Both the position numbers and the translations under genes were made by a program. The notes below the pieces were generated by a model, which worked only from the letters and a program-made list of their open reading frames with translations, did not search any database and had not been told where the DNA came from. A DNA stretch of 64,000 nt from an uncultured Shewanella sp. (GTDB lineage Bacteria; Pseudomonadota; Gammaproteobacteria; Enterobacterales; Shewanellaceae): the NCBI RefSeq assembly GCF_947501665.1, contig NZ_CANMWS010000011.1, positions 96,442-160,441 of the forward strand. The letters are read 5' to 3'. Shown piece after piece: positions 1 to 9,470 of the stretch. Within the stretch, counting starts at the first letter, position 1. The number at the start of each line of letters is the position of its first letter.

Positions 1-161
1 ATGCCTACAGCAATCAAACGCTCACAGATTGCTCGACCTAAGAACCCTCCTGCACCAGTGACAAAAACCCTTTTCACTTTAGATTTCAACTGCGTCAGCG
101 CATCTTGCTCTTTAGCATCTAGCGCATTAAAAATAAACGTGTTTGACTCTAGCTGTTTCAC
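1..161 (-). CDS. oleD: OleD, NAD(P)-dependent 2-alkyl-3-ketoalkanoate reductase, 5' end only
   Basis: Reading the minus strand from a GTG at 161 gives 53 codons before the window ends, so only the N-terminus is present. About 30 residues in it shows [16 protein letters not shown], the glycine-rich dinucleotide-binding loop of short-chain/extended Rossmann reductases. The GTG overlaps the oleC stop by four bases (GTGA), which implies translational coupling. In the known Ole pathway OleD reduces the beta-keto acid made by OleA to a beta-hydroxy acid. The identity rests on the Rossmann loop plus position directly after oleABC. The true start could be a few codons away. Confidence 0.85.
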   Translation of the reverse strand, partial: MKQLESNTFIFNALDAKEQDALTQLKSKVKRVFVTGAGGFLGRAICERLIAVG

Positions 162-1966
162 TTGTGAGTCACCATTTTTTGTTGTGCCCACACCGCTAAT
201 TTTTCCCTAAAAATTTTAGCATTATGACGTATATCAACAGGAAAACGTTTATGAAATAAAAAATGTGTAATGCCTGTTGTGGTTGCATGCTCACTGGCAA
301 GTAATCTAAGTTCATCAATCACCCCTTTTTGCGCCTCAAGTGTCAATGCATTTTCACTCTCAATACAGATTAATGGTACTGTATTCCCATCAAGCTCTAC
401 TCCCACTAAGGCTGTCCGTTTAACACGTGTATGGGTATTAAAAATACGTTCACAAGGAATGGAATAGTACTCCTTTATGCCTTCATCAGCCTGAACAACC
501 ACTCGATGTGCTTTTCTACCACACATCCATAATTTCCCAGCCTCGTCCAAATAGCCTAAATCCCCCATTCGATGACGGATCCCATCAACATCTGCAATTT
601 TTGCTAACGTATTCGCATGGTCTCTTTGATAGTAAGATTGACTGACCATAGGCCCTTTAACCACAATTTCTCCGACTTCATAAGGTGGGAGACATAAGCT
701 CTCTTGCCATCGTTTTATGGGTTGTTCATTAATATCAATCACTTTAATCTCAACGCCGTGAATAGCCTCTCCAACACAGATCCCACCACCATTATCAGTC
801 ACATCACGCGTTTTGAGTAATTCATGATGATTAATTTGGCTTAAAGGTAACGATTCAGTAGCCCCATAAGATGTTAGGATCTTGGCTTTTTCTGGTAATA
901 ATTGACCCAATCTCACCACAGAACTGATTGTTGCAGGTGCCCCGGCTGAAATAACCCGCTTTATACTCGACAAGCTATGCAACTCTTTGGTTTTAGTCAC
1001 TTGTATTTGAGCCAGTCCGGCTTGACCTAAACGTTCGATTAATGCTGGATTAATAAACATATTGCTGCATTGATAACGCTCGATTGCAGCAAAAATCAAA
1101 GCGGGATTAGCCGTAATAGGCTTACTGGCATCCATATCAGGGACAATCGATGCCATTCCCAATGCTGGACCAAATAATGAAAATAGAGGAAAGGTCGCGA
1201 GATCTCGTTCGCCAACTTGAATATCATAGTCCTCTTTTAGCGCACGGATCTGAGCTTCAAACATACCATGAGAATACACCACACCTTTTGGCGTACCAGT
1301 GCTACCACTGGTAAATAAAATGGCCACCATCTCATCTTCATCAAACCTAGCCATACTAAAGCGACCAGACTTTGGGGTTCGCTTAACCAATTGCTCAAGC
1401 TGGACTCCCCCCCAGGGACTATAGCGCCCAATATGCTTACCGCCGACAGTAATAAAGTGTTTCACACTTTTTTTACCCCAACCTAAAATACGCCTTGCAA
1501 TATGGGCTTTGGGGATCCCAATAAAAATATCAGGCTGAGCTTCCTCAAAACATTGTTTAAGATTCTTAACCCCCATACCAGGATCAACAAAAACAGGAAT
1601 TATACCGACTTTAAAAAGTGCGAAGGTTAATACAAAAAAATCGATACTCGGCGTGACCATCAATACCGCTTTCATACCAGGCTTTAACCCATACGCCAAT
1701 AAAGCAAACGCCATATGATCGCTTTTAAAATTCAGCTCAGAAAAGGTCATTTCATCATAAAGTAATGACTGTATGCTGCGAATATGACGCTGCTTCTTTT
1801 GTACTGCAACGGCTAATAATTTCGGTGTTTCTTTAGAGGCCCGGACCAAATGACGGCAAAGATTCATTCGAGTCTGTTTCACCCTGATCTCAGCAACACC
1901 ATGATTATTCAATGGTGTTGCGTCCACTTTACGATCAGCACTCGAACACTTTATTTGCTCTAACAT
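158..1966 (-). CDS. oleC: OleC, AMP-dependent beta-lactone synthetase
   Basis: A 602-residue member of the acyl-CoA synthetase / AMP-forming (ANL) superfamily. The ATP/AMP-binding P-loop [11 protein letters not shown] is seen at about residues 218-228, followed by the typical later motifs (SYGATE, then [18 protein letters not shown]). In characterised Ole pathways OleC activates the beta-hydroxy acid from OleD with ATP and closes it to a beta-lactone, which OleB decarboxylates to an internal olefin. Its ATG overlaps the oleB stop by one base (TAATG) and its stop overlaps oleD. The first roughly 33 residues look poorly conserved, so a later start is possible. Confidence 0.93.
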   Translation of the reverse strand: MLEQIKCSSADRKVDATPLNNHGVAEIRVKQTRMNLCRHLVRASKETPKLLAVAVQKKQRHIRSIQSLLYDEMTFSELNFKSDHMAFALLAYGLKPGMKAVLMVTPSIDFFVLTFALFKVGIIPVFVDPGMGVKNLKQCFEEAQPDIFIGIPKAHIARRILGWGKKSVKHFITVGGKHIGRYSPWGGVQLEQLVKRTPKSGRFSMARFDEDEMVAILFTSGSTGTPKGVVYSHGMFEAQIRALKEDYDIQVGERDLATFPLFSLFGPALGMASIVPDMDASKPITANPALIFAAIERYQCSNMFINPALIERLGQAGLAQIQVTKTKELHSLSSIKRVISAGAPATISSVVRLGQLLPEKAKILTSYGATESLPLSQINHHELLKTRDVTDNGGGICVGEAIHGVEIKVIDINEQPIKRWQESLCLPPYEVGEIVVKGPMVSQSYYQRDHANTLAKIADVDGIRHRMGDLGYLDEAGKLWMCGRKAHRVVVQADEGIKEYYSIPCERIFNTHTRVKRTALVGVELDGNTVPLICIESENALTLEAQKGVIDELRLLASEHATTTGITHFLFHKRFPVDIRHNAKIFREKLAVWAQQKMVTHK

Positions 1967-2871
1967 TAGGCTGCTGTCACGGCATCAATCTTAATAGGAT
2001 GAGCCGACATAAAAGTCTGAATATGCTCCACCACTTCCTCTGTCGCGTCTTCTAAAATATAATGACCACAATCTGCAAACTCATGAACTTGCGCTTGTGG
2101 AAAGCGTTCTCGCCACTCAGCTAAAAAATGCTTATCAAAAACAAAATCTTTTAATCCCCAACAAATCACCATAGGAATATCTTTAAATTGCGATAAACTG
2201 TCACTGATCTCAGACACTAATCGATAATTACGATCGTGTTTGACCAGTGGAATGTCTTGTACGAAACGTAATGTTGAAATCCGATTAGCCCAAGAATTAA
2301 ACGGCGCCACATAAGCCTTACGAATAGCCGGTGCCATCGGTGTTCTTTTTACTCCTACGTAAGAAGCTATAGACGAAAACGCATTAAAACCTCTCACCAA
2401 TACCGTGCCTAGTAATGTATTACGGCAAATCCATAATGGCCAAGGAAACGGTTTATCTTTTGGCAAATGAAAAGCACCAGTATTTAACACCACCAAACGT
2501 TTAATTCTGTCAGGATAACGTGCGGCATAACCCATACCGATCATTCCCCCCCAATCATGCACCACTAAAGTGATATTCTCTACGACACCTAAGCTATCCA
2601 ATAACGCTTCTAAATCATCAATGCGGCTTTTTAACGTATAATCATAATCAATATCACTGGGTTTATCAGATAAACCACACCCAATATGATCAGGTGCAAT
2701 ACATTGATATTCTTCACTTAATTTAGAAATCAATTCTCGGTAATAAAATGACCAACTGGGATTTCCATGAACCATGACCACAGGGTCGCCAGCGCCTTCA
2801 TTGACAAAGTGTAATTGCTGGCCATTTCTATCAAAGAAATGACGTTTAAACGGGTGCAAATTTTCTAACAT
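1966..2871 (-). CDS. oleB: OleB, alpha/beta-hydrolase beta-lactone decarboxylase
   Basis: A 301-residue alpha/beta-hydrolase of the haloalkane-dehalogenase subgroup. Visible features are the oxyanion region VHGNPSWSF near residue 34, the nucleophile elbow VHDWGG with Asp106 as nucleophile rather than Ser, and a late CGH holding the catalytic His near residue 270. This Asp-type elbow is what separates OleB and haloalkane dehalogenases from esterases. Gene order oleA-oleB-oleC-oleD makes beta-lactone decarboxylation the likely job, the last step to long-chain polyunsaturated hydrocarbon. It is a separate gene here, whereas some bacteria have a fused OleBC. Confidence 0.92.
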   Translation of the reverse strand: MLENLHPFKRHFFDRNGQQLHFVNEGAGDPVVMVHGNPSWSFYYRELISKLSEEYQCIAPDHIGCGLSDKPSDIDYDYTLKSRIDDLEALLDSLGVVENITLVVHDWGGMIGMGYAARYPDRIKRLVVLNTGAFHLPKDKPFPWPLWICRNTLLGTVLVRGFNAFSSIASYVGVKRTPMAPAIRKAYVAPFNSWANRISTLRFVQDIPLVKHDRNYRLVSEISDSLSQFKDIPMVICWGLKDFVFDKHFLAEWRERFPQAQVHEFADCGHYILEDATEEVVEHIQTFMSAHPIKIDAVTAA

Positions 2872-3033
2872 GTGTGTCCTATTGTACTCATTTTACTGAT
2901 ATACATTAGCGCATTAAAAACCATTCTGTCTTGATGAGCTAACGCTATTGTACAAATACTCATTATGTGAAAAGGGTATACGGTTATTAAGCTAAAGGCT
3001 ATTACACGTACGATTATCTTCCCTTATTTCAGA

Positions 3034-4083
3034 CTACCATTTGAGCCCTAACATCATACAATTAAGCCCACTTCCTATTCCTAAAAAGCTCACTTTATCT
3101 CCTTTATTTAAAAAGCCCTGATCATGAGCCATCGCTGCACTCACAGGTAAAGATACCGTGCCCATATTGCCTAAGGTTTGATAAGTTGGAAACTCTTTAT
3201 CTTGTGAAATGTTCAATGCTTTTAGTACTTGCCTACGGTTTGATTCACCCACTTGATGACAAATGACTTTATCCACTTGCTCAACGCACCACTGTCGCTG
3301 ACTTAAAAAATGATCCCAAGTTTGACGAGCAAGTGCGACCCCTTCTTTTAACAAACTCACACCATTTGTTCGCATGAATTCACGATAAAGTTGTGGCCCA
3401 GCTTCTTCTAACCCCCATTGACACAAGTCATGGTGCTCAGGAGCCGATAAGTGACTCGCCCCTAATAGCTGATGGCTGCGTTGATTTGTTAACGGTAAGC
3501 TACCATCAGTCAATAACACCGCAACCGCACCAGACCCTCCCGTTAAGGTCGCTAGCGACTGAGCATAATTTTGCATTGTCGGCTCAGCTAACATTTTATC
3601 AATGGTAATATCCACAATATGGCGAGCAGACTCACAAGAGACCACTAAGCCTGCTTTTATTTGCCCAAGTTCAATGCGGTTAGCGATATCTAATATGCCA
3701 GATAACACGCCAAGACATGCATTACTGATGTCATAAATAGCCGTATTTTTAGACATGCCGAGTTCGGCTGCGATGCGGCAAGCCGTAGCAGGTTCATGCT
3801 GATCTCGGCAAACTCCGGTATAAACAAGTGCACCAATATCATCCACTTCAACGCCTGTTTCTATCAGCGTTTTATGTGCGGCAGCTAAAGCACCATCAGA
3901 AAGGCGATGCCCTTTTGGCCACCAACGACGCTCTCGAATTCCCGTTAAGGCGGCTAGTTGTCCCATAGGAATTCGAAACTTCTGGTATAGAGGGGCTAAT
4001 TGAGACTCTAATTCGGCAGTAGAAACCACTTCCGGAGCCAATTCATAGGCCAGACTATTGATAAAAACGCGGGAATATTTCAT
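3034..4083 (-). CDS. oleA: OleA, thiolase-fold acyl-CoA condensing enzyme
   Basis: A 349-residue FabH/thiolase-superfamily protein. The active-site Cys is Cys123 in ISNACLGVLSG; the OleA-typical glutamate-bearing stretch QHEPAT is at about residues 95-100. Near the C-terminus ICHQVGESNR and GNMGTVSLP carry the expected catalytic His and Asn. OleA joins two fatty acyl-CoAs head to head into a beta-keto acid, which feeds OleD, OleC and OleB. It is first in the operon; 162 noncoding bases separate it from oleB, so a second promoter there is possible. Confidence 0.93.
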   Translation of the reverse strand: MKYSRVFINSLAYELAPEVVSTAELESQLAPLYQKFRIPMGQLAALTGIRERRWWPKGHRLSDGALAAAHKTLIETGVEVDDIGALVYTGVCRDQHEPATACRIAAELGMSKNTAIYDISNACLGVLSGILDIANRIELGQIKAGLVVSCESARHIVDITIDKMLAEPTMQNYAQSLATLTGGSGAVAVLLTDGSLPLTNQRSHQLLGASHLSAPEHHDLCQWGLEEAGPQLYREFMRTNGVSLLKEGVALARQTWDHFLSQRQWCVEQVDKVICHQVGESNRRQVLKALNISQDKEFPTYQTLGNMGTVSLPVSAAMAHDQGFLNKGDKVSFLGIGSGLNCMMLGLKW

Positions 4084-4413
4084 GAAATCTTATTATTCAC
4101 TCACCAGTATCAACTTCATTTTAGCCAATACCTTAATTATTTACTGATAACCGCCCATTTGACCAAGAAAAAAGGAATGTTTCAATAAAAACCTCAAATA
4201 AAGCCCAGTAAAAATCATCATCAAGCATCCTGCCACGAAAAAGTATCTAATAATACGATGAACGGCTCCTTTCTATTGACGCATTTCGCATAAAAATTAA
4301 ACAATTAATTATCTTTTTCAAACACGCTTTATCACGGTATATCCGTGATACTTCAAGATGCAGAATTCACTTAGGCGCCACTCTTTTTACCTAACACAAA
4401 AGAAGTAAAGAAA
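4084..4413. other. noncoding gap upstream of oleA with a small palindrome
   Basis: This 330-base stretch lies between oleA (upstream side) and the 3' end of the methyltransferase gene. I see no convincing ORF. It holds the oleA promoter region and a perfect palindrome, TATCACGG-tatat-CCGTGATA, at 4330-4350, followed by ACTTCAAGATGC. The palindrome may end transcription of the methyltransferase gene or be a dispersed intergenic repeat. Confidence 0.6.
4330..4350. repeat. 8-bp perfect inverted repeat
   Basis: Arms TATCACGG (4330-4337) and CCGTGATA (4343-4350) with a five-base loop. The core TACCCGTGATACT recurs at 15101-15113 in another intergenic gap, which hints at a dispersed family. No T-run follows on either strand, so a terminator function is uncertain. 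Confidence 0.5.
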
Positions 4414-5688
4414 CTAAAGCGACTTTGAAGCCGTAATCAAAGCATTACGTGGTGTAATACTGGCGTCACAAAATCGAGATAAATGCACTTGGTAACCCGC
4501 TTCTTGTAAAAAGCATACTCTGTCCAGCAACAGCCAGCGTTCTAATACGCCACGAAATAAATGAGCAACCAAATCAATTCGCCTGGTTAATCGTTGGCGC
4601 GCATAGCCTTTCTTTAACAGCGCTTCAAAGTTAAGCTCATCTGGTAACACGACATTTTTTTGCTTCGCCGCCCACAAACAAAAGTCATTAAACGTGCCAT
4701 TAAGCTGACTTTGCTTGATGCTCGGTACTGGAAGATACGTATTGACTCCCCTCACCTCTCTTTGCAAAGTATCAAAACCTAATCGCCAAGCAATTTCTTG
4801 CAAACGATAGTCATTTTGCTTACCACTGGCTATGACACTTTGCTGTAACGGTAATTGCAGATCATGACGACTAAGCTGTAAAAAGCTCTGCTGGGCTTGT
4901 TTAGAGAGTGCTTGATAAGTTTTATCTTTTATTAAATGATAACAACAAGGAGAAAACGCAATTTCTTTTGTTTGCACTTCAGCCGCAGATTGCAACAAAT
5001 TAACATGCAGATCGCCACAAGCATGCAAGGCAATCACACACTGCTGCTGTTTAATATAAGCTCGCCCTTCTGTGAAAGCATCGGCACAAATAAAGTGTTG
5101 TGGCAATACCCATTGCTGAGCAAATGCTTCACCAGCGCGACATAAGTCCTCTTGCCATTCAATGCTCAATACGCTCACTTCTTGCGTCTTAGCAATGAGA
5201 CGACCTAAATGCCCTTTGCCCGCACACCACTCAAGCACCGGATATTGATTATTGAATACAGTGTCAGATATTGACTGAGTAAACGCGGTAATTTGGTGCC
5301 ATTTTCGTCCTTTTATATGCGCACTAAAATGAGCTTCATCCGCAAAAGCAGCCCATGTTTGATTCATCTCAGTTGCTGGCTTAAGTGGGATTAACATTTG
5401 ACTCAATAAAGATAAATCCCATTGCAGATCAGACAACCTACAATCTTGCTCTAGTGCAGGTAATAGTGTGCTGAGTAATAAGTCAGGTGACTTATCGATA
5501 ATCTCTAACGTGAAGTCCTCCAATTGCCAGACTTTCTCCGCTAATGTCGGAAATTTATCTTGCCAAGGTAAATCGTCTTGCTGAAACGCCACGACTTGCC
5601 ATAACGCTCGACTGTCATAAAGAAAGCGGTCAAGATTTGCTAACTGCTGTTGGAAAAAATGACCTTGAAAACCCGTATGCTGTAGCAC
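4414..5688 (-). CDS. SAM-dependent methyltransferase, Methyltransf_32-like
   Basis: A 424-residue protein. Motif I of class I SAM methyltransferases is visible as LEWCAGKGHLGRL at about residues 152-164, followed by an acidic Glu at the end of the next strand (LSIEWQ). Later come LHACGDLH and FSPCCYHL, the pattern of the Methyltransf_32 (METTL25-like) group. The substrate is unknown. It starts with GTG; a GAGG and a more distant AAGGAG lie upstream. It stands alone between the ole genes and the divergent vWA gene. Confidence 0.75.
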   Translation of the reverse strand: MLQHTGFQGHFFQQQLANLDRFLYDSRALWQVVAFQQDDLPWQDKFPTLAEKVWQLEDFTLEIIDKSPDLLLSTLLPALEQDCRLSDLQWDLSLLSQMLIPLKPATEMNQTWAAFADEAHFSAHIKGRKWHQITAFTQSISDTVFNNQYPVLEWCAGKGHLGRLIAKTQEVSVLSIEWQEDLCRAGEAFAQQWVLPQHFICADAFTEGRAYIKQQQCVIALHACGDLHVNLLQSAAEVQTKEIAFSPCCYHLIKDKTYQALSKQAQQSFLQLSRHDLQLPLQQSVIASGKQNDYRLQEIAWRLGFDTLQREVRGVNTYLPVPSIKQSQLNGTFNDFCLWAAKQKNVVLPDELNFEALLKKGYARQRLTRRIDLVAHLFRGVLERWLLLDRVCFLQEAGYQVHLSRFCDASITPRNALITASKSL

Positions 5689-5963
5689 TAACCTCAGCGC
5701 TCCTTAATAATCAATTATCGCCTACATTATACCAATAAAAAGCCGCTCAGAAGACAAGAATCGTCATCCTACTTTCAGGTGATAAAAAAACAGCCAAAAG
5801 CATAATAGATAATTAATTAACTTGTCTCTAATATAAGTCTCGAAATAACACTTATTATCGGATGGTATGGATATCCCCAATAATAAGTCATCATCTGATA
5901 AGGATAAGTCGGATATTTCAAGTTAATACCAAACTTACCATAACTAAAGGACTAGGATTCATT

Positions 5964-6917
5964 ATGGAAATGCTTTTTAAAGGAACAAAAGCGGTTAGCG
6001 CTCTAACCAAAACAGCTCTGGCTTGCACCACACTTTGTACGGTCTTATTAACCTCCCCTGTCGCCAATGCCCTTGATGTTGTGATCATCATAGACACAAC
6101 CGGCAGCACAGGTGCATTATTGCCTAATTGGCAAGCGCGAATGCAAGAAGAAGTCATTGATCAATTCCGTCTAGCCGATCCCCATACCCGCTTTTCATTG
6201 GCTTCTCATTTGGATTTTCCGTTTTCACCATACGGTGGTACAGATGAATATGCCTATCGTCTCGACGCACAGCTTGACAGTAATACAGAGCCCTTTATTT
6301 TAGCGCTCAATAACTTAGATTCAGGCTGGGGAGGTGACGGACCCGAATCACAATTAGAAGCACTGTACCAAGTCACCACAGGTCACGGGCGAGATCTTAA
6401 TAATAATGGTAGCTTTTTAGACCAAGGTGATATCAGCCCAACCAACACAGGATTTAATGATAACTCACCTTCAATCGTCATCCATTTTACCACACCCGCC
6501 GTATTTCATAATGAACCTTTTGAACCCAATTATCCCTACAGTGGTGTCATCAATCCCCCAGCGGATTTTGATAGTGCTCTTACTGCCATGATATCTAAAA
6601 ATGTGATTTATTATCAAGTTGAACCCAATGCCTTACCTTCAATCATGGGAAGCGAAAAGACAATCATGGATCACCAGATGCAGCAGCCTCTCTCAGTGAG
6701 TCTACAGCAAGCTAAAATGGCAGTGGCAGCGACACCGGGCGAAAGATTAGCTGAGGCTACTGGAGGAGACGTACTTCATGTGGGTTCCGATCTTTCAGGG
6801 CTCGCTGAGGCCATTGAAGACATTGTGGAAGACGTCAGACCTTGCCCTGCAGGACAAGTGCCTGTTTATTTACCTTGGGCAACCTATTGTGTACCAGATC
6901 ACGGTGACAAAGAATAA
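5964..6917 (+). CDS. secreted von Willebrand factor A-domain protein
   Basis: From the ATG at 5964 the product has 317 residues, with AGGA a few bases upstream; the longer reading from 5862 adds 34 residues without a signal-like start. Residues 1-36 form a Sec signal (basic start, hydrophobic core, ANA cleavage site). Immediately after comes the vWA metal site (MIDAS) DTTGS at residues 44-48. The C-terminus ends with a Cys pair (PCPAGQVPVYLPWATYC). It is expected to be periplasmic or exported and to bind a protein ligand through a divalent metal. No neighbour points to a specific role. Confidence 0.7.
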   Translation: MEMLFKGTKAVSALTKTALACTTLCTVLLTSPVANALDVVIIIDTTGSTGALLPNWQARMQEEVIDQFRLADPHTRFSLASHLDFPFSPYGGTDEYAYRLDAQLDSNTEPFILALNNLDSGWGGDGPESQLEALYQVTTGHGRDLNNNGSFLDQGDISPTNTGFNDNSPSIVIHFTTPAVFHNEPFEPNYPYSGVINPPADFDSALTAMISKNVIYYQVEPNALPSIMGSEKTIMDHQMQQPLSVSLQQAKMAVAATPGERLAEATGGDVLHVGSDLSGLAEAIEDIVEDVRPCPAGQVPVYLPWATYCVPDHGDKE

Positions 6918-6961
6918 CGCTGTTTTTGCTTAAGTTTATTAACATCTGTCTGTATCTTTAA

Positions 6962-6997
6962 CACTAAGCGACTTAAATTACAGGTTGCTTAGTGTTT
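6962..6997 (+). terminator. terminator after the vWA gene
   Basis: Inverted repeat CACTAAGC (6962-6969) and GCTTAGTG (6987-6994) followed by TTT. It lies just after the vWA stop. It overlaps the farthest-upstream candidate start of the next gene, which argues for the later start used here. Confidence 0.6.
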
Positions 6998-7086
6998 ATC
7001 AAATCAAACCACTTGGGTATAGCCCTCACCAAACAGAAAATGATAAACTGCTCGGCAGTCACTCTTTATCGCATAAGGTTTTCAGA

Positions 7087-7326
7087 TTGAGCAAAACAAA
7101 AGTCGACTCACCCTGCGTAGCGCATTGTGGCTTAGACCAAAATGATTATTGTATGGGGTGTTTTCGCCACATTGATGAAATTGTGGCTTGGAGCGGTGCA
7201 AGCAACAAACAAAAAAGTCAAATTATTGCGAAGCTTCCTCATCGAAAAAATCAAATGCAAGGCGGAGAAAATACCCAACTTATCAGCCGAAAAAAGTGGT
7301 TAGCAGCTGAAAAACGCCTGAAATGA
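7087..7326 (+). CDS. DUF1289 small cysteine-rich protein
   Basis: The core SPCVAHCGLDQNDYCMGCFR with its C-x3-C-x7-C-x2-C spacing is the hallmark of DUF1289, probably a small metal-binding module. I start it at the TTG at 7087 (79 residues), which has AAGG eight bases upstream. An earlier TTG at 6985 in the same frame lies inside the preceding terminator hairpin and is less likely. Function of the family is unknown. Confidence 0.75.
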   Translation: MSKTKVDSPCVAHCGLDQNDYCMGCFRHIDEIVAWSGASNKQKSQIIAKLPHRKNQMQGGENTQLISRKKWLAAEKRLK

Positions 7327-7351
7327 AATATCAAACGCTTTTCAAAAGCCA

Positions 7352-7711
7352 TTATTTTTTATTGAGCATACTCTTGAGATCGGCAAAAGGATTATACGTT
7401 GCCGCATCCACTTTGGTCTCAGTGGTTGATCCATATTGGATCAACTCTTCAAATTTAGAGTGTTCATTATCATGACAAAAAAGGCATAAAAGTTCCCAAT
7501 TTGAACCATCTGACGGATTGTTGTCATGATTGTGATCTCTATGATGAACCGTTAACTCACGTAAATTTGAATGTGTAAATTCACGAGTACAACGGCCACA
7601 TACCCAAGGGTAAAGCTTTAAAGCTTGCTCTCGGTAACCCGTTTCACGTTTGGCTTTATATTCTCTGGCTTCAGCCAGCACCTTATCTAATTTACTTTGA
7701 CCTGTAGACAT
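7352..7711 (-). CDS. yajD: YajD-like HNH nuclease family protein
   Basis: About 119 residues from the ATG at 7711, close to the length of E. coli YajD. A zinc-type HNH domain is clear: WVCGRCTREF, then LTVHHRDHNHDNNP with the paired His, then NWELLCLFCHDNEH. It ends with the YajD-type tail YNPFADLKSMLNKK. An in-frame start at 7759 would add 16 residues, but a GGGA precedes the internal ATG. HNH folds of this kind nick or cut nucleic acid; the physiological target of YajD is not established. Confidence 0.88.
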   Translation of the reverse strand: MSTGQSKLDKVLAEAREYKAKRETGYREQALKLYPWVCGRCTREFTHSNLRELTVHHRDHNHDNNPSDGSNWELLCLFCHDNEHSKFEELIQYGSTTETKVDAATYNPFADLKSMLNKK

Positions 7712-7814
7712 CGCATTATTTCCCATTCTATCCTGTAACGATAGTAACATTTTTAACAAGCCAAAACACGTAAATTAGGGTGTAATAAGAGCGCTATTCA
7801 AATCGTCAATTCTG

Positions 7815-8525
7815 TTATAAGTCGAGATCTTTTTCCATTTCTTCATAAGAGGTATGACGAACATCCTTACCTTTAACATAATAAATAATATACTCACAGA
7901 TATTTTGACATCTATCCCCAACTCGCTCGACCGCTCTGGCAGCCCAAAGTACATCAAGCACCTCTGGAATCGCACGGGGATCTTCCATCATATAAGTCAT
8001 CAGCTGACGAATAATGCCTTCATATTCACGATCTAACTTTGAGTCTTCTTTATGTAACTCCAGCGCAACTTCCGCATCCATACGCGCTAAAGCATCTAAT
8101 GTCGCATGCAACATACGGGTGGCATGCCGTCCCATATTTTCAATGCTAACCAACAAAGGCTGTTGATTTTTAAGTCTTTTATCTAAGGCTGTTTTTGCTA
8201 TTCGAACACAAGCATCACCAATACGCTCTAGATCGGTAATGGTTTTTGTAATCGAGATCACCAAGCGTAAATCACTGGCTGCAGGTTGACGTTTTGCGAT
8301 AATACGCGCACATTCTTCATCAATGGCCACTTCCATTCCATTCACTTGATGATCGCCTGCAATCACTTTCTGGGCCAATTCACCATCCAGAGCTGATAAC
8401 GCATTCAAAGCCTGTTCTAGCTGACGCTCAACCAGGCCCCCCATCGTTAGAACGCGATTACGAATATCATCTAACTCGGCATTAAATTGGCCTGAGATGT
8501 GTTTATTGAGATTCATGTTTTCCAT
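7815..8525 (-). CDS. phoU: PhoU, phosphate signalling regulator
   Basis: A 236-residue all-helical protein with the two PhoU repeats, each carrying a metal-binding E/DxxxD-type helix (for example [20 protein letters not shown] and [18 protein letters not shown]). PhoU links the Pst transporter to the PhoR sensor and dampens the Pho response when phosphate is plentiful. It is the last gene of the pst operon, 53 bases after pstB. Confidence 0.95.
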   Translation of the reverse strand: MENMNLNKHISGQFNAELDDIRNRVLTMGGLVERQLEQALNALSALDGELAQKVIAGDHQVNGMEVAIDEECARIIAKRQPAASDLRLVISITKTITDLERIGDACVRIAKTALDKRLKNQQPLLVSIENMGRHATRMLHATLDALARMDAEVALELHKEDSKLDREYEGIIRQLMTYMMEDPRAIPEVLDVLWAARAVERVGDRCQNICEYIIYYVKGKDVRHTSYEEMEKDLDL

Positions 8526-8578
8526 GTAGAACTCACCCTAATCTGTGTACAAAAAATGCATGATAAAAAGCGCTAACC

Positions 8579-9394
8579 TTAACCATAACGACCAGTAATA
8601 TAATCTTCTGTTTTACGTTCTTTAGGCGTCGTAAAAATACTGTTAGTATCACCGTATTCAATCAACTCGCCCATATACATAAACGCCGTTTGATCCGATA
8701 CCCTTGCTGCTTGCTGCATATTATGAGTCACTATCACCACAGTGTATTTATTTTTTAACTCAGTGATCAGCTCTTCAATCGTTAAAGTTGAAATAGGATC
8801 CAATGCCGACGTCGGCTCATCCAGTAATAACACTTCAGGTTCAATGGCAATGGCCCTTGCAATCACTAATCTTTGCTGCTGCCCGCCAGATAACCCAAAA
8901 GCATTATCATGTAATCTGTCTTTCACCTCATCCCAAATAGCCGCACCACGCAGTGAGCGCTCAGCCGCATCATCGAGTTCTCGACGATTATTCACGCCTT
9001 GTAAGCGTAAACCATAAACCACATTTTCATAAATAGACTTAGGAAAAGGGTTGGGCCGTTGAAACACCATACCCACATTGCGACGCAAGGCAGCAACATC
9101 GACCTTTTTATGGTAAATATTCTGCCCATTTAGTAAAATTTCACCATCAATATTACAATTTTCTACTAAATCATTCATACGGTTAATGCACCGAAGTAAG
9201 GTTGATTTACCACAACCACTCGGTCCAATAAATGCCGTCACTTGCTTCGTTGGTATTTGCATTGACACATCAAATAGGGCTTGCTTGTCGCCATATTTTA
9301 AGTTGAGCTTTTTAATTTCAAGAGCCATTTGTTCTTGACTCAATTGCGTCAAATCTAATTTAGTTGCATTTCTTGAACTGTCTACTGAAATCAT
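8579..9394 (-). CDS. pstB: PstB, phosphate ABC transporter ATPase
   Basis: ABC ATPase with Walker [10 protein letters not shown], signature LSGGQQQRL and Walker [13 protein letters not shown]. The ATG at 9394 (271 residues) has AGGAAAG just upstream, so it is preferred over the in-frame GTG at 9409. PstB powers high-affinity phosphate uptake through PstC and PstA at the inner membrane. Confidence 0.96.
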   Translation of the reverse strand: MISVDSSRNATKLDLTQLSQEQMALEIKKLNLKYGDKQALFDVSMQIPTKQVTAFIGPSGCGKSTLLRCINRMNDLVENCNIDGEILLNGQNIYHKKVDVAALRRNVGMVFQRPNPFPKSIYENVVYGLRLQGVNNRRELDDAAERSLRGAAIWDEVKDRLHDNAFGLSGGQQQRLVIARAIAIEPEVLLLDEPTSALDPISTLTIEELITELKNKYTVVIVTHNMQQAARVSDQTAFMYMGELIEYGDTNSIFTTPKERKTEDYITGRYG

Positions 9395-9470
9395 ATTCTT
9401 TCCTATCACTTAAGGGTATCAGCCTTAAACTCTCTCAATCATGCTAAAATCTGTTCATGCTCACAAGCAC

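Noticed and set aside
6985..7086. N-terminal extension of the DUF1289 protein from a TTG at 6985
   Set aside because: The TTG lies within the terminator hairpin of the preceding gene and the added residues look non-coding.
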